Positions 1 to 9,399 of a stretch of 44,262 nt of DNA are shown here, piece after piece; positions within the stretch are counted from its first letter, which is position 1, and each line of letters starts with the position of its first letter. The notes below the pieces were generated by a model. That model did not search any database and was not told the DNA's origin. It worked only from the letters and a program-made list of their open reading frames with translations. A program made the translations under genes and the position numbers. This DNA is from Bernardetia sp. Its GTDB lineage: Bacteria > Bacteroidota > Bacteroidia > Cytophagales > Bernardetiaceae. The stretch lies in assembly GCF_020630935.1 (NCBI RefSeq), contig NZ_JAHDIG010000024.1, forward strand, positions 14,272 through 58,533, written 5' to 3'.

Positions 1-54
1 GCAGAACAGCGGTTTTTGGTACCGTTAGTTGAGGTTCGAGTCCTTGCGGGGCAA
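1..54 (+). tRNA. tRNA-Gln (TTG), 3' part only
   Basis: The window opens inside a tRNA. An anticodon arm is visible, with stem GCGGT/ACCGT around loop TTTTGGT, giving anticodon TTG. It is followed by a T arm (30-46, loop TTCGAGT) and the 3' acceptor strand CGGGGCA (47-53) with discriminator A at 54. The 5' acceptor and D arm lie before base 1. CCA is not encoded. A Rho-independent terminator follows directly. The glutamine identity rests on the anticodon. Confidence 0.85.
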
Positions 55-64
55 CTAGACATAC

Positions 65-98
65 AAACCTTTATTTCACTTGAAGTAAAGGTTTTTTT
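65..98 (+). terminator. Rho-independent terminator of the tRNA-Gln transcript
   Basis: The stem AAACCTTTATTTCA pairs with TGAAGTAAAGGTTT (one wobble pair) across a two-base loop and runs straight into a T tract. It lies 10 bases after the tRNA. Confidence 0.85.
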
Positions 99-99
99 T

Positions 100-446
100 A
101 TGGAAAAATTCTAAAAAACATTCTAATTTTTCTATAAAAAATCGTATCTTAATAAATATTTATATTTTTTTACTTTCCTTTTGAATAACAGGTTATTTAG
201 AAATGTTTTTTCAATCAGACTGAAAAAAGCGTATTTTTAATGTCGGATATATTAGAAAAGAAGTGCGAACAGTTTTATTTTGAGCAGAGACTGTTTTTTT
301 GATAAAAAAGGAATCGTTTTTGAATTATTTTGAAATAATATGGGTTGAGTAATTGAATTTGAAGGAGTTAGAAATAGCAATCAACTACCTTAATTAAACA
401 AAACCCTTAGTTAATTGATTTATATTATTAGATATTGGATAAAATT
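100..446. other. AT-rich intergenic stretch, nothing recognised
   Basis: These 347 bases lie between the tRNA-Gln terminator and the first small ORF. They are very AT-rich and full of stops on both strands. I see no convincing TAnnTTTG promoter box, palindrome or RNA gene in them. Confidence 0.5.
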
Positions 447-761
447 ATGTTAGACCACAATGAATTTCAAGTAAATAATTTAAGTAAAGGATTTTATCCT
501 GTCTTTACTAAATTTTTTAGTGGTTTTTCTTTATTTGATAGTCTATTTAACTCAAAAAATACGCTTCAAATTCAGTTTTCTAATTTTTTGGAGGAAAAAA
601 ACTCTATAACCACAGGAAAAAATCACACAGAACAACCAACTGGTGGAAGTGAGCAATCTTTTTTTGTTCAACTTTCAGATAATTTTGGTCTTGATAATGT
701 TCTTCCAAGAGATTTTGATACATATAAACGATATTTTGTAGCCTTGAGAGCAAACTTTTAG
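447..761 (+). CDS. small hypothetical protein
   Basis: I do not recognise this 104-residue protein. The ATG at 447 is taken as the start; a TTG four codons earlier (435) is also in frame. It has no signal peptide, membrane segment or known motif. The N-terminal half is rich in Phe, Ser and Leu (around FTKFFSGFSLFDSLF), and the C-terminal half is mildly acidic, ending DTYKRYFVALRANF. It precedes the anti-sigma-like gene by 112 bases on the same strand, so cotranscription is possible. The codon use looks like that of its neighbours, which slightly favours a real gene. Confidence 0.4.
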   Translation: MLDHNEFQVNNLSKGFYPVFTKFFSGFSLFDSLFNSKNTLQIQFSNFLEEKNSITTGKNHTEQPTGGSEQSFFVQLSDNFGLDNVLPRDFDTYKRYFVALRANF

Positions 762-873
762 TGTTAGCTGTTGAGGTTTTTTATTTACCAGCTTTTTTAT
801 AAAAAAATCAGACACAAAAAGCTGTTTTAAAACGAATTTATACCTTTTCAAACCATATTATCCCATAATTATT

Positions 874-1152
874 ATGAGCAAATTAAATAAACTTCCAGTA
901 TTCAAAGAAACAGTATATTTGATATTAGACGGAGAAGCATCACACAGAGAAGAAGCAGAATTTATGAAATTTATAGCCACTTCAAGATGGCACAGAGAAT
1001 ACTTCGAAAACGAAAAGCAATTACATACGCTCATTCAGAAAAGCATAGAACGCCAACCAATGCCGTTCAACTTACAAGAACTCATACAAAGTCAAGTTCA
1101 AGAGGAATACAATAAAAATACAGAAGAAGAAAAAGTCAGAAATAATAAATAG
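874..1152 (+). CDS. anti-sigma-factor-like small protein without zinc cysteines
   Basis: This 92-residue cytoplasmic protein resembles the short anti-sigma factors (RsrA/zf-HC2 type) of Bacteroidota. The pattern LILDGEAS followed by a helical EEAEFMKF segment, a YFENEKQLHTLIQKSI segment, then MPFNLQELIQSQV matches that family's helical layout. The family normally carries a His-x3-Cys-x2-Cys zinc site in the middle. Here that stretch reads RWHREYFE and the protein has no cysteine at all. No sigma-factor gene is adjacent; the ECF sigma gene of this window is 13 kb away. The C-terminus is charged and probably disordered. The family assignment is by pattern only; a partner is not inferable. Confidence 0.5.
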   Translation: MSKLNKLPVFKETVYLILDGEASHREEAEFMKFIATSRWHREYFENEKQLHTLIQKSIERQPMPFNLQELIQSQVQEEYNKNTEEEKVRNNK

Positions 1153-1170
1153 AAATATTATAACAACGCA

Positions 1171-1217
1171 AAAAAACTCTTAATTCAAATTATAATTTAC
1201 TGAATTAAGAGTTTTTT
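1171..1217 (+). terminator. strong Rho-independent terminator
   Basis: A perfect 17-bp stem (1171-1187 with 1201-1217), built on ACTCTTAATTCA/TGAATTAAGAGT, ends in a T run. It lies 19 bases after the stop of the anti-sigma-like gene. The A/T-flanked stem could also work on the minus strand. Confidence 0.85.
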
Positions 1218-1267
1218 ATTCTTTAACTTTTTGGCTCTACTGAACTTTCTAGCAGAAAATAACTTAT

Positions 1268-1417
1268 GCTTCACTTCTACGGAGCTGACATTTTTAGACA
1301 TTTTCTCCATCTACCAATGGAAAGCTCTTACAGAGCTATTTTGTAGCCTCATTAGAAGCAAGCCACTGGTAGAAATAAATCAAATTATGTTGTAATTGAG
1401 TTCCATAGGAACGAGCC
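1268..1417. repeat. dispersed ~150-bp repeat, copy A (TACGGA ends)
   Basis: This non-coding block matches 35786-35933 along its length. Shared blocks are the 5' end with CTACGGAGCT, then CTACC-ATGGAA, CTTACAG-GCTATTT, AGCCTC, GGTAGAAAT and the 3' end TAGGAACGAGCC. The two ends are approximate inverted repeats of each other, about 20 bp. This copy is more diverged than copy B. It fills most of the 317-base gap between the terminator at 1217 and the phosphatase gene. Confidence 0.75.
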
Positions 1418-1469
1418 TAATTATCCATAATAAATCAGTTTGAAGAACCAATAATAAAAATATTATTCT

Positions 1470-2873
1470 TTATTTCCTTAAATCCTCCTCTTTAATAGCA
1501 AGAGAATACAAATCTTTTCCATCCTTATCTTTATACGTAATTTTCAATACTCTTGACTTTCGTTTGCCTTCTATTTCAATAACTGCATAGTTGTGCTTTT
1601 TAGCAATGAAAGAATCCTTGAGAGCTGTCGGATTTTCGTCCTTATAACGAGAAGAAGAACCTGCCGTTAGTGAAGATGATGTAAAATCATACAAGGGATA
1701 ATTATTTTCTCTTTCCATTTTTGTAATTACGCTATGATGACGGTCGCCAGTAAGGAAAATTACACCTTCAATATTTTGCTCTGCAATCGCATCTAAAAGC
1801 CTTTTACGTTCCTCTGAATACGTAGCATAATTTTCAAAAATAGCACTCTCATTCAATACTTGCGCTCCCATTACTACAAACTTAAAGGTAGCATGGCTAG
1901 AAGCTAACGACTCAATAAGCCATTGTACTTGCTTCTCACCCAAATAATCTTTGTTTTCAGCTTCATAATCTTGAGACTGTCTGAATGTTCGATTGTCTAG
2001 CATAAAAAATTGAGCATCTCCCCACGAAAAAACACTTACAATATCATTTCCTCCCTCTATTTGATTGGTATTCTGATTGCTCCAAAAAAGATTGAAGGCT
2101 TCTGTTGTGATGTCTTTGTTCCAAAATGTATAATCAGAGTCATTTGGTCCAAAATCGTGGTCGTCCCAAGTAGCATAATTATGAACTGTTCCTAAAAGAG
2201 GTTGCATTTCTGGCAGCGAACGAGTGTGCGTATAACGGTGCATAATGCCCGAACGACTGCCCCAGTCTGGTTCACGTAAGTAGGTATTATCTCCTCCCCA
2301 CACCATAAAATCTATATTTTCCTTATAAATTGAAGTAAAAATTTCATATTCACTTCCATATCCATCCCCAGCTCGGTCGTCATTTTTTTCATTCACATAG
2401 GTACAAGAACCAAATGCAAATTTTATTTTTGGTGGGTCAGTACGCCACTTCCAAAGCACTTGAGTTTGACATTTCAAATTATATTCAAAAGGAATTTCTT
2501 TACCATCTATAATGACTTTGTACTCATATTTTGTAGAATGTTCTAGGTAAGGCAGTACTGGTTTGGCTACAAAAGCTGTCAGAGCGTTGGTTTCGATAGG
2601 CTCTGTAAGTTGAAAAGCAGTACCTGAAATAGTTTCGCCTGTAGATAAGTTCATCGTAGGACGGTAAGCAATCTGTACTTTTGCAGCTTTTTTTGTCTGT
2701 ACCCACAATCCAATTTCTTTCATTTCAGAATAGCCTACCATAGGTCCTGACTGAATGAGTTCTGATTTTAAATTGTCTTGAGCAAAAGAATAAGAAGGTA
2801 AAAAGACCAAAAGACAACAAAACAAGCAAGCAACTGAAATTATATTGGGAATTTTTCTTGTGTCAAAATTCAT
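1470..2873 (-). CDS. PhoD-like alkaline phosphatase/phosphodiesterase, secreted
   Basis: This 467-residue protein is a PhoD-like metallophosphatase (PF09423 type). Residues 1-31 form a signal peptide ending SYSFAQ, so it acts in the periplasm or at the surface. Residues 40-140 look like the beta-sandwich N domain. The catalytic domain shows GSC (155-157), GGDNTY (193-198), WDDHDFGPND (236-245), DNRTFR near 293 and TGDRHHS (375-381), which are the metal-binding and active-site blocks of the family. The family hydrolyses phosphate mono- and diesters, probably for phosphate scavenging; the substrate is not known here. It is a single gene with no Pho-type promoter recognised. Confidence 0.87.
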   Translation of the reverse strand: MNFDTRKIPNIISVACLFCCLLVFLPSYSFAQDNLKSELIQSGPMVGYSEMKEIGLWVQTKKAAKVQIAYRPTMNLSTGETISGTAFQLTEPIETNALTAFVAKPVLPYLEHSTKYEYKVIIDGKEIPFEYNLKCQTQVLWKWRTDPPKIKFAFGSCTYVNEKNDDRAGDGYGSEYEIFTSIYKENIDFMVWGGDNTYLREPDWGSRSGIMHRYTHTRSLPEMQPLLGTVHNYATWDDHDFGPNDSDYTFWNKDITTEAFNLFWSNQNTNQIEGGNDIVSVFSWGDAQFFMLDNRTFRQSQDYEAENKDYLGEKQVQWLIESLASSHATFKFVVMGAQVLNESAIFENYATYSEERKRLLDAIAEQNIEGVIFLTGDRHHSVITKMERENNYPLYDFTSSSLTAGSSSRYKDENPTALKDSFIAKKHNYAVIEIEGKRKSRVLKITYKDKDGKDLYSLAIKEEDLRK

Positions 2874-2970
2874 TTTGAAAAGATTTTATGTAATGAGATA
2901 TTATTTTGAACGTAAAAATACATATCTTTTCAAGAATGAACGGATAAATTTACTTTAATAAATCTTTATT

Positions 2971-4419
2971 TTAATGGTCATTCGTTGCTGTTACAATTTT
3001 ACAGATAACTTGGTCTAACGACTCTACTTCGTGTTGCAAATGGTTTAAATAGTGTAGTATATACTCTTGATTTATTTCTATTTTAATCAAATTCATTAAC
3101 CCTAGGATAGTAGCAACTGGTCTTCTGACTTCATGAGATTGTTGCCAAGCAATTTCTTTGAGGCGTTCGTTTTGTTCTTGTATCTTGATTTCCTTCTGTT
3201 TCCTTTCTGTAATATCAATAACCATCAAAACAAAAGATTCTATTTCTTCTGCTTCGTCTTTTATAGGAGATATTTTCGTCAAATATACTCGCTCTTTGTA
3301 AGTTACTTCATACGAGATAGACAACCCTCGCCAAACTTTAGGTATAACTTCTTGAAGTCTGCGATATAATCTAGGCAAAATCATTGCGCTGACGTGTTTT
3401 CCAAAAAATTGCTTTGGGTCAATATCATACACTTTGTAACCTTGCCCGCCTGTATAAAGAACGGTCAAGTTTTTATCTATTAACGATATTGAGCCATCTG
3501 GAAAGTTTTGAGCAAGAATATCCAGATTTTGTTGAAGTGTTTTTGCTGTTTGTTGTATTTCTCTATGTTGAGTAATATTTTCTACACTATGTGATATGCC
3601 AATGATATTTTGTTTTTTGTCATAGACAGGAAATAGTATAAATCTCCACCAATTCTTGTTGTCATGCTTTTCAATTTCTATCCTTTTTCCTTGCAAAACC
3701 TGCTGATAATATCCTTCAAATTCACTTCTGTATCTAGGCAAAACAAAATCTAATGCAGCATCATATTTTTTTGGAACTCTATCAAATATTTTCTTACAAA
3801 TGCTTCTAACCATTTTATTACTATAAATAATTTTCAAATCATTATCTATAAAACTCTTTGCATAATTACTACTCTCATAAATAGAATCTAATATATTAAG
3901 TGTACTTTCTTGCTCTTTTATGGCTTCTATCGCTGAAAGGCGAAGTTCTAACTGCTCTGTAACTAAATATGCCAATGATTTGAGTCTCTCTTGTTCCTTT
4001 GCCGTAAGACGGCGAGGCTTTTTATCAATGATACATAATGTACCTAAGCTATACCCTTCTTTTACACGAATAGGAACTGCAGCATAAAAACGTAGTCCAA
4101 ACTCTCCTCTTACTAAAGAATTATTTAATGTTGCAGGATTTTCAATCGCATTTTGTATCTCATAAAATTCGTCTGCGAAAATAGCAGATGAGCAAAGCCC
4201 TGTTTCTTTGGGCATCTCTCTTATATCTAACCCTTGAGCAGATTTAAACCAAACTCTATCTTCATCAACTAAAGAAATAATAGAGATAGGAACATCAAAT
4301 AAGTCTGCAACGAGGCTTGTAATTTTATCAAAAGCTCCATCTTTAGGAGTATCCAATATTTGATATTTTTTCAAAGTACTCAAACGCTTTTGCTCATAGT
4401 CTGTATCTACATAAAACAT
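2971..4419 (-). CDS. GAF-PAS-PAS sensory protein with H-box but no ATPase domain
   Basis: This is a 482-residue cytoplasmic signalling protein. Residues 10-165 form a GAF domain of the type that begins ...RLSTLKKYQILDTPKDGAFDKIT, with GLCSSAIF and GTLCIIDKKPR inside. Two PAS domains follow, about 180-285 and 300-410, the second ending in DITERKQKE. The C-terminus has a coiled linker and a HisKA-like helix with QQSHEVRRP (His about 429). It stops at residue 482 without any HATPase_c domain. Such H-box proteins without a kinase core are common in Bacteroidota and may serve as phosphotransfer or dimerisation modules, or be inactive. No response regulator is nearby. Confidence 0.8.
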   Translation of the reverse strand: MFYVDTDYEQKRLSTLKKYQILDTPKDGAFDKITSLVADLFDVPISIISLVDEDRVWFKSAQGLDIREMPKETGLCSSAIFADEFYEIQNAIENPATLNNSLVRGEFGLRFYAAVPIRVKEGYSLGTLCIIDKKPRRLTAKEQERLKSLAYLVTEQLELRLSAIEAIKEQESTLNILDSIYESSNYAKSFIDNDLKIIYSNKMVRSICKKIFDRVPKKYDAALDFVLPRYRSEFEGYYQQVLQGKRIEIEKHDNKNWWRFILFPVYDKKQNIIGISHSVENITQHREIQQTAKTLQQNLDILAQNFPDGSISLIDKNLTVLYTGGQGYKVYDIDPKQFFGKHVSAMILPRLYRRLQEVIPKVWRGLSISYEVTYKERVYLTKISPIKDEAEEIESFVLMVIDITERKQKEIKIQEQNERLKEIAWQQSHEVRRPVATILGLMNLIKIEINQEYILHYLNHLQHEVESLDQVICKIVTATNDH

Positions 4420-4914
4420 TATAATGGTAATATTTTTAGAAAAAAAATAATAGATTTTATAAGTATTTTCATTTAACGAAACAAACCAACATTTTGTTTT
4501 ACAAACTCATTAAAACAAAATCAATATTATTTATCAATTTTTTAATACAAAAAAGAAAATAATAGAAATAACCACAAACAGAAAATATAAATATTAATTT
4601 TTGAATTATTTACAGAAACAAAACCTTTATTTTTTCAATACTTTAAAATTTACTGAGTATTATGAGAAATTTTGAGGTCATGCCTTGAAATTGTAAAATA
4701 TCTTTCAGATTCGTAACTTTGCATGTTATTGTAGCACAACACTATACTGACATTTTGGCATCTTGTTAAGCAATAGACTGTTTTTTCTTATCAATTTTGA
4801 AAAAATGAAAGGCTTTGCTCTATTTTTGACTTAACACATAAAACATCATAAGCCATAGCTGCTTCGTATAAACAGCTCATAATTAGCAAATAATACAGAA
4901 CTATATAAAATACT
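4420..4914. other. intergenic region upstream of secA
   Basis: These 495 bases separate the divergent GAF-PAS gene and secA. They are AT-rich and contain one good Bacteroidota promoter for secA (4691-4721). No repeat family or RNA gene was seen. The small minus-strand frame inside is not supported. Confidence 0.5.
4691..4721 (+). promoter_or_regulatory. Bacteroidota-type promoter for secA
   Basis: TTG at 4691-4693, a 20-base spacer and TAACTTTG at 4714-4721 match the phylum's -33/-7 consensus (TTG, TAnnTTTG). A start near 4728 would give a leader of about 185 bases before the secA ATG. Activity is inferred. Confidence 0.6.
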
Positions 4915-7900
4915 ATGTTTAATTCAATTACAAATGTGGTTGCTAAAGTTTTCGGTACAAAATCGGAGCGAGACCGCAAGAAACTTATTCCTTACGTAGA
5001 GCAAGTAAATAAAGAATATAAAGAACTTCACGGACTGACAGATGAGGAGTTGAGAGAAAAAACTCGTAGCGTAAGAGCAGAGATAAAAGAATATACTTCA
5101 GAGATAGATAATGAAATAGCGACGCTCAAGCAGCAAATTGCAGACGACCCAGAAATGGACATCAGTACGAAGGAAAAAATATTTGTACAAGTAGATAAAT
5201 TAGAAAAAGACAGAAACGAAAAGCTAGATGAAATATTAGACAAAGTATTGCCTTTAGTATTTGCTATTGTAAAAGACACAGCCAGACGTTGGACAGAAAA
5301 TAAAAAAATTACGGTAAAAGTTACTGACCACGACCGTAGAATTATTCAGAAAAGACAAGCAGAAGGTCGCTTCAATGATGAAATAGAAATTAGTGGAGAA
5401 GGAGATAATGCAACTGTTACATGGCACAACAAATGGATGGCTATGGGACAGGAAGTAAAATGGGAGATGATTCACTACGATGTTCAGATTATGGGTGGCG
5501 TAGTTCTCTACCAAGGTAGGATTTCAGAAATGGCGACAGGTGAGGGTAAAACATTGGTGGCAACGCTTCCAGCCTTCTTGCGTGGTTTGTCTGGAAAAGG
5601 TGTACATGTAATTACGGTAAACGACTATCTAGCAAAACGAGATTGTGAGTGGGTTGCTCCAATTTTTGAGTTCCACGGAATGAATGTTGATTGTATTGAC
5701 AAACATCATCCAAACACAGAAGCACGTCGAAGAGCTTACGAAGCCGATATTACTTACGGAACAAACAATGAGTTTGGTTTTGATTATTTGCGTGATAATA
5801 TGGCTCGTGATACAGAAGAACTCGTACAACGTGGTCATTATTTTGCTATGATTGATGAGGTAGATTCTGTTTTGATTGACGATGCTCGTACGCCTCTTAT
5901 TATTTCAGGTCCTGTACAGAATGCAGGAACACAAGAATACGATATTTTTAAACCTCGTGTAGAAAAATTGGTAGGACTTCAAAGAAAACTAGCACAAGAT
6001 TTCTTGAAAGAAGCCAAACAAAAAATTAAAGACGGTAAGGAAGCAGAAGCAGGCTTATCACTTTTTAGAGCTTACCGAGGACTTCCAGAATACAAGCCTT
6101 TGATTAAGTTTTTGAGTGAGCCAGGAATGAAGGCATTGCTTCAAAAAACAGAAAACGAATATTTGGCAGACAATGCTCGTCGTATGCCAGAAGCAGATGA
6201 ACCTTTGTATTTCTTTGTAGAGAAAAAGCAAAACAAAGTTCAACTCACAGAAAAAGGAACACAAGCTATCACAAAAGACGGCGAAGACCCACGTTTCTTT
6301 GTACTTCCAGATGTAGCAACACAAATTGCACGCATAGACAATGCAAAAGACTTGGAAGACAAACAAAAATTAGAAGCCAAAGAGAAACTTCTTACAGACT
6401 ATACCAACAAAACATCTCGTATCCATACCGTAACACAGCTTTTAAAAGCCTACACGCTTTTTGAAATTGATGTAGATTATGTAGTGATGGACAACAAGGT
6501 AAAGATTGTAGATGAGAAGACAGGTCGTATTATGGACGGTCGTCGTTACTCTGATGGACTACACCAAGCCTTAGAAGCCAAAGAAAGTGTTGAGATTGAA
6601 GACCCAACTCAAACCTATGCAACTGTTACACTTCAAAACTACTTCCGTATGTATTACCGTCTTTCTGGTATGACAGGTACGGCAGAAACAGAAGCAACAG
6701 AGTTTTGGGAAATCTACAAGCTAGATGTTGTTATTATTCCTACAAACCGTCCGATTCAGAGAGACGACCGTCAGGATAAGATTTTCCGTTCGGTACGTGA
6801 AAAATACAACGCTGTAGCTGATGAAATTCAAGATTCTGTAAAGGCAGGAAGACCAGTGCTTGTAGGTACAACTTCGGTAGAAAATTCAGAGATTTTGAGC
6901 CGTATGCTCCAAATGCGTAAGATTCCACATGAAGTTTTGAATGCCAAGCAGCATCAAAAGGAAGCAGAAATTGTAGCCAAAGCAGGAGAATCTGGACACG
7001 TTACGATTGCAACCAACATGGCAGGACGTGGAACAGATATTAAACTATCTCCAGAATCAAGAAAAGCTGGAGGATTGGCAATTATCGGAACAGAACGCCA
7101 CGATTCTCGCCGAGTAGATAGACAGTTACGTGGTCGTGCAGGTCGTCAAGGAGATGTGGGTATTTCACAGTTCTTTGTTTCTTTGGAAGACCAACTAATG
7201 CGTATGTTTGGTTCTGACCGTATCGCCAAAATTATGGATAGATTAGGCTTAGAGGAAGGCGAAGTAATTCAGCACTCTATGATTACGAAATCTATCGAAA
7301 ATGCACAGCGCAAGGTAGAAGAAAATCACTTTGGTTCTCGTAAAAACCTATTGGAATATGATGACGTGATGAACCAACAAAGAGAGGTTATCTATAAGCG
7401 TCGTCGTAATGCACTTTTTGGAGAGCGTTTAGAGCTTGATATTATGCTCATCTTTGCAAAAGTAGCAGACCAATTAGTAAAAATTTATAAAGGAGATTAC
7501 GAAACATTCCATTTGGAAGTATTCTCATTGTTGGGGGTTCAGACACAGATTACAAAATCTGAATTTTCATCGCTCAATGATACTACTATTGCAGACCGTT
7601 TGTATGAAGAGGCTTACACAGCATATCGTCAGAAAAACAAAGATATTGCTGAAAAAGTAATTCCTATTTTAGAAAATATACATCAAGGACAGCCAAATGC
7701 AAGAGAGATAATCATTCCGATTACCGACCAACGTAGAATGGTTCAGATGCCAGTCAATATTCAAGAGACTATTGAGAAAAAAGGTGCAAATTTAGTGGCT
7801 ACATTGGAACAGACAATGGTACTTTCTATCATTGATAATCTTTGGAAAGAGCATTTGAGAAATATGGACGATTTGAGACAGCAAGTTCAGATGGCTCGTT

Positions 7901-8328
7901 TCGAACAAAAAGACCCATTGGTTATCTATAAAATGGAGGCTTTTAAGCTTTTCCGTTCTCTTTTAGATGAGATTAATCAAGAGATTACTTCTTTCCTTTC
8001 TCGTGCTAAACTTCACGAACCAGACCCAGAAGAATTACAGGCTCTACAAAATGCTCAACGCAGACAGTTAGAAATGAGACAACGCCAAGAGCAAGAAGCA
8101 AGAAAGCAAATGGCAGCTAACCGTACAGAAGACGTAGATACAACTAGCGATAATGAAAAAGCACATGGAACACAGCAAAATGTTGCTCCAACTGCTCCTA
8201 GAACGGTAGCCAAAGAACCGGGAAGAAACGATGTAGTTACAGTGCGTTATCAGAACGGACAGGTAAAACAGGCAAAATACAAAAGTGTAATGTCTGATGT
8301 TCGTAGTGGAAACTGTGTAATTATCTAA
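4915..8328 (+). CDS. secA: preprotein translocase ATPase SecA
   Basis: SecA drives Sec-dependent export through SecYEG using ATP. Visible features are the Walker A motif ATGEGKT (207-213), Walker B region DEVDSVLIDDARTPL (about 314-328), the preprotein-binding region, and NBD2 motifs GTTSVENSE, NMAGRGTDIK and RQLRGRAGRQGD. At 1137 residues it is about 230 longer than the E. coli protein, with an N-terminal insertion near 50-110 and extra sequence after NBD1, as in other Bacteroidota. The C-terminal tail is Gln-rich and then ends GRNDVVTVRYQNGQVKQ...CVII. The usual zinc motif CxCx8C(H/C) of the SecB-binding tail is absent. It has its own promoter and terminator and so is probably monocistronic. 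Confidence 0.97.
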   Translation: MFNSITNVVAKVFGTKSERDRKKLIPYVEQVNKEYKELHGLTDEELREKTRSVRAEIKEYTSEIDNEIATLKQQIADDPEMDISTKEKIFVQVDKLEKDRNEKLDEILDKVLPLVFAIVKDTARRWTENKKITVKVTDHDRRIIQKRQAEGRFNDEIEISGEGDNATVTWHNKWMAMGQEVKWEMIHYDVQIMGGVVLYQGRISEMATGEGKTLVATLPAFLRGLSGKGVHVITVNDYLAKRDCEWVAPIFEFHGMNVDCIDKHHPNTEARRRAYEADITYGTNNEFGFDYLRDNMARDTEELVQRGHYFAMIDEVDSVLIDDARTPLIISGPVQNAGTQEYDIFKPRVEKLVGLQRKLAQDFLKEAKQKIKDGKEAEAGLSLFRAYRGLPEYKPLIKFLSEPGMKALLQKTENEYLADNARRMPEADEPLYFFVEKKQNKVQLTEKGTQAITKDGEDPRFFVLPDVATQIARIDNAKDLEDKQKLEAKEKLLTDYTNKTSRIHTVTQLLKAYTLFEIDVDYVVMDNKVKIVDEKTGRIMDGRRYSDGLHQALEAKESVEIEDPTQTYATVTLQNYFRMYYRLSGMTGTAETEATEFWEIYKLDVVIIPTNRPIQRDDRQDKIFRSVREKYNAVADEIQDSVKAGRPVLVGTTSVENSEILSRMLQMRKIPHEVLNAKQHQKEAEIVAKAGESGHVTIATNMAGRGTDIKLSPESRKAGGLAIIGTERHDSRRVDRQLRGRAGRQGDVGISQFFVSLEDQLMRMFGSDRIAKIMDRLGLEEGEVIQHSMITKSIENAQRKVEENHFGSRKNLLEYDDVMNQQREVIYKRRRNALFGERLELDIMLIFAKVADQLVKIYKGDYETFHLEVFSLLGVQTQITKSEFSSLNDTTIADRLYEEAYTAYRQKNKDIAEKVIPILENIHQGQPNAREIIIPITDQRRMVQMPVNIQETIEKKGANLVATLEQTMVLSIIDNLWKEHLRNMDDLRQQVQMARFEQKDPLVIYKMEAFKLFRSLLDEINQEITSFLSRAKLHEPDPEELQALQNAQRRQLEMRQRQEQEARKQMAANRTEDVDTTSDNEKAHGTQQNVAPTAPRTVAKEPGRNDVVTVRYQNGQVKQAKYKSVMSDVRSGNCVII

Positions 8329-8353
8329 TCAAATAGAAATATAGTTCTTAGTT

Positions 8354-8388
8354 AAAAAGCAACTTCATTTTTTGGAGTTGCTTTTTTT
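8354..8388 (+). terminator. Rho-independent terminator after secA
   Basis: The stem AAAAAGCAACT (8354-8364) pairs with AGTTGCTTTTT (8376-8386) and ends in a T tract, 26 bases after the secA stop. Confidence 0.85.
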
Positions 8389-8487
8389 ATGAAATATTCT
8401 GTACTATTTTAGAATTATTGGCAAACCTTAGTTACAGTGATTCACGTAAGTTTATTCAAACCTAGTCCAAACACAAAGTCCATTTTC

Positions 8488-9348
8488 ATGCTAATTTTTC
8501 TTGTTATAATTAGTTCTATTATTTTCACTCTACTTGTTATCACAAGCATTATATTTATTATTTTTAACCGTAAAACGGAATTTCAACTATTTTTAAAAAG
8601 TATTTTTTCAAGAGTATGGATTTCTCCTGTTTATCTTTTTTCATACCCTAAACATAAAGCTAAAATAAAACAGATAGTTTCTGACTTCATGTATCTTTAT
8701 AAATTAGGTGTTATAGTTAAAATTACAGAAATAGAAAATTGGTACTATGGCTCTGAAGATTTAACCTTATTATATGTGTTACTTATAGGAGAGAGAATAA
8801 AATACGAGAGAAGTAAGAAAAAAAGAGAGTATTTATACAATAAAAATCCATTCTTCAAATATGACGAAGATGATGTGTTTGTTTTTCGCCATAACTATGA
8901 ACAGACGTATATAGTAAATTCTATTTTTGAAAAAAATGAGGAACAAAGTCTATGTGTATATATTGAATGTACTTCTAGAACTAATATTACTAGTGTCGTT
9001 GATAGAGTTGCAAAAGGCTTTCCACTACAAGGAACTTTAAAGGTTGATATTTTAAATCTTATCTATGAGGATTTTGGAAAAATAAACCTTTTTGAAACAT
9101 TAATACATAGAAAAAAAGAAATAGAAGTTCTCTTAAATGAAAAAATTGACAAGAAAAAATATGCTTTTGATATTGAGACTATATCTGTGAATATAGAAAA
9201 TACAGACGAAGTCACTACATTTTTAAATAATTCTGAAAAACTTTTTAATAGAGACTTTATTCATGATTTTTCTCATATAAATCCACCATTTATCTCTGCA
9301 TACCTTGGTAAAAAAAACAGATTACGAATAGAAAGTAAACAAACATAA
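8488..9348 (+). CDS. hypothetical membrane-anchored protein
   Basis: I do not recognise this protein. The ATG at 8488 gives 286 residues; an in-frame GTG at 8437 would add 17. From the ATG the protein begins with one strongly hydrophobic segment (MLIFLVIISSIIFTLLVITSI) that looks like a membrane anchor. A basic patch follows, then a soluble domain of about 240 residues. That domain is rich in Lys, Glu, Tyr and Asn, with no Cys or His cluster. It sits alone between the secA terminator and the convergent rimK gene. Function is unknown; the composition matches neighbouring genes. Confidence 0.55.
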   Translation: MLIFLVIISSIIFTLLVITSIIFIIFNRKTEFQLFLKSIFSRVWISPVYLFSYPKHKAKIKQIVSDFMYLYKLGVIVKITEIENWYYGSEDLTLLYVLLIGERIKYERSKKKREYLYNKNPFFKYDEDDVFVFRHNYEQTYIVNSIFEKNEEQSLCVYIECTSRTNITSVVDRVAKGFPLQGTLKVDILNLIYEDFGKINLFETLIHRKKEIEVLLNEKIDKKKYAFDIETISVNIENTDEVTTFLNNSEKLFNRDFIHDFSHINPPFISAYLGKKNRLRIESKQT

Positions 9349-9399
9349 TTTATAAGTATTGTTTTTAATTTCTTTTCTAAAAAGATATGTATTACTTAA

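Noticed and set aside
4791-4979. Minus-strand frame of 62 codons overlapping the secA start
   Set aside because: It has no motif, overlaps secA and lies in its leader.
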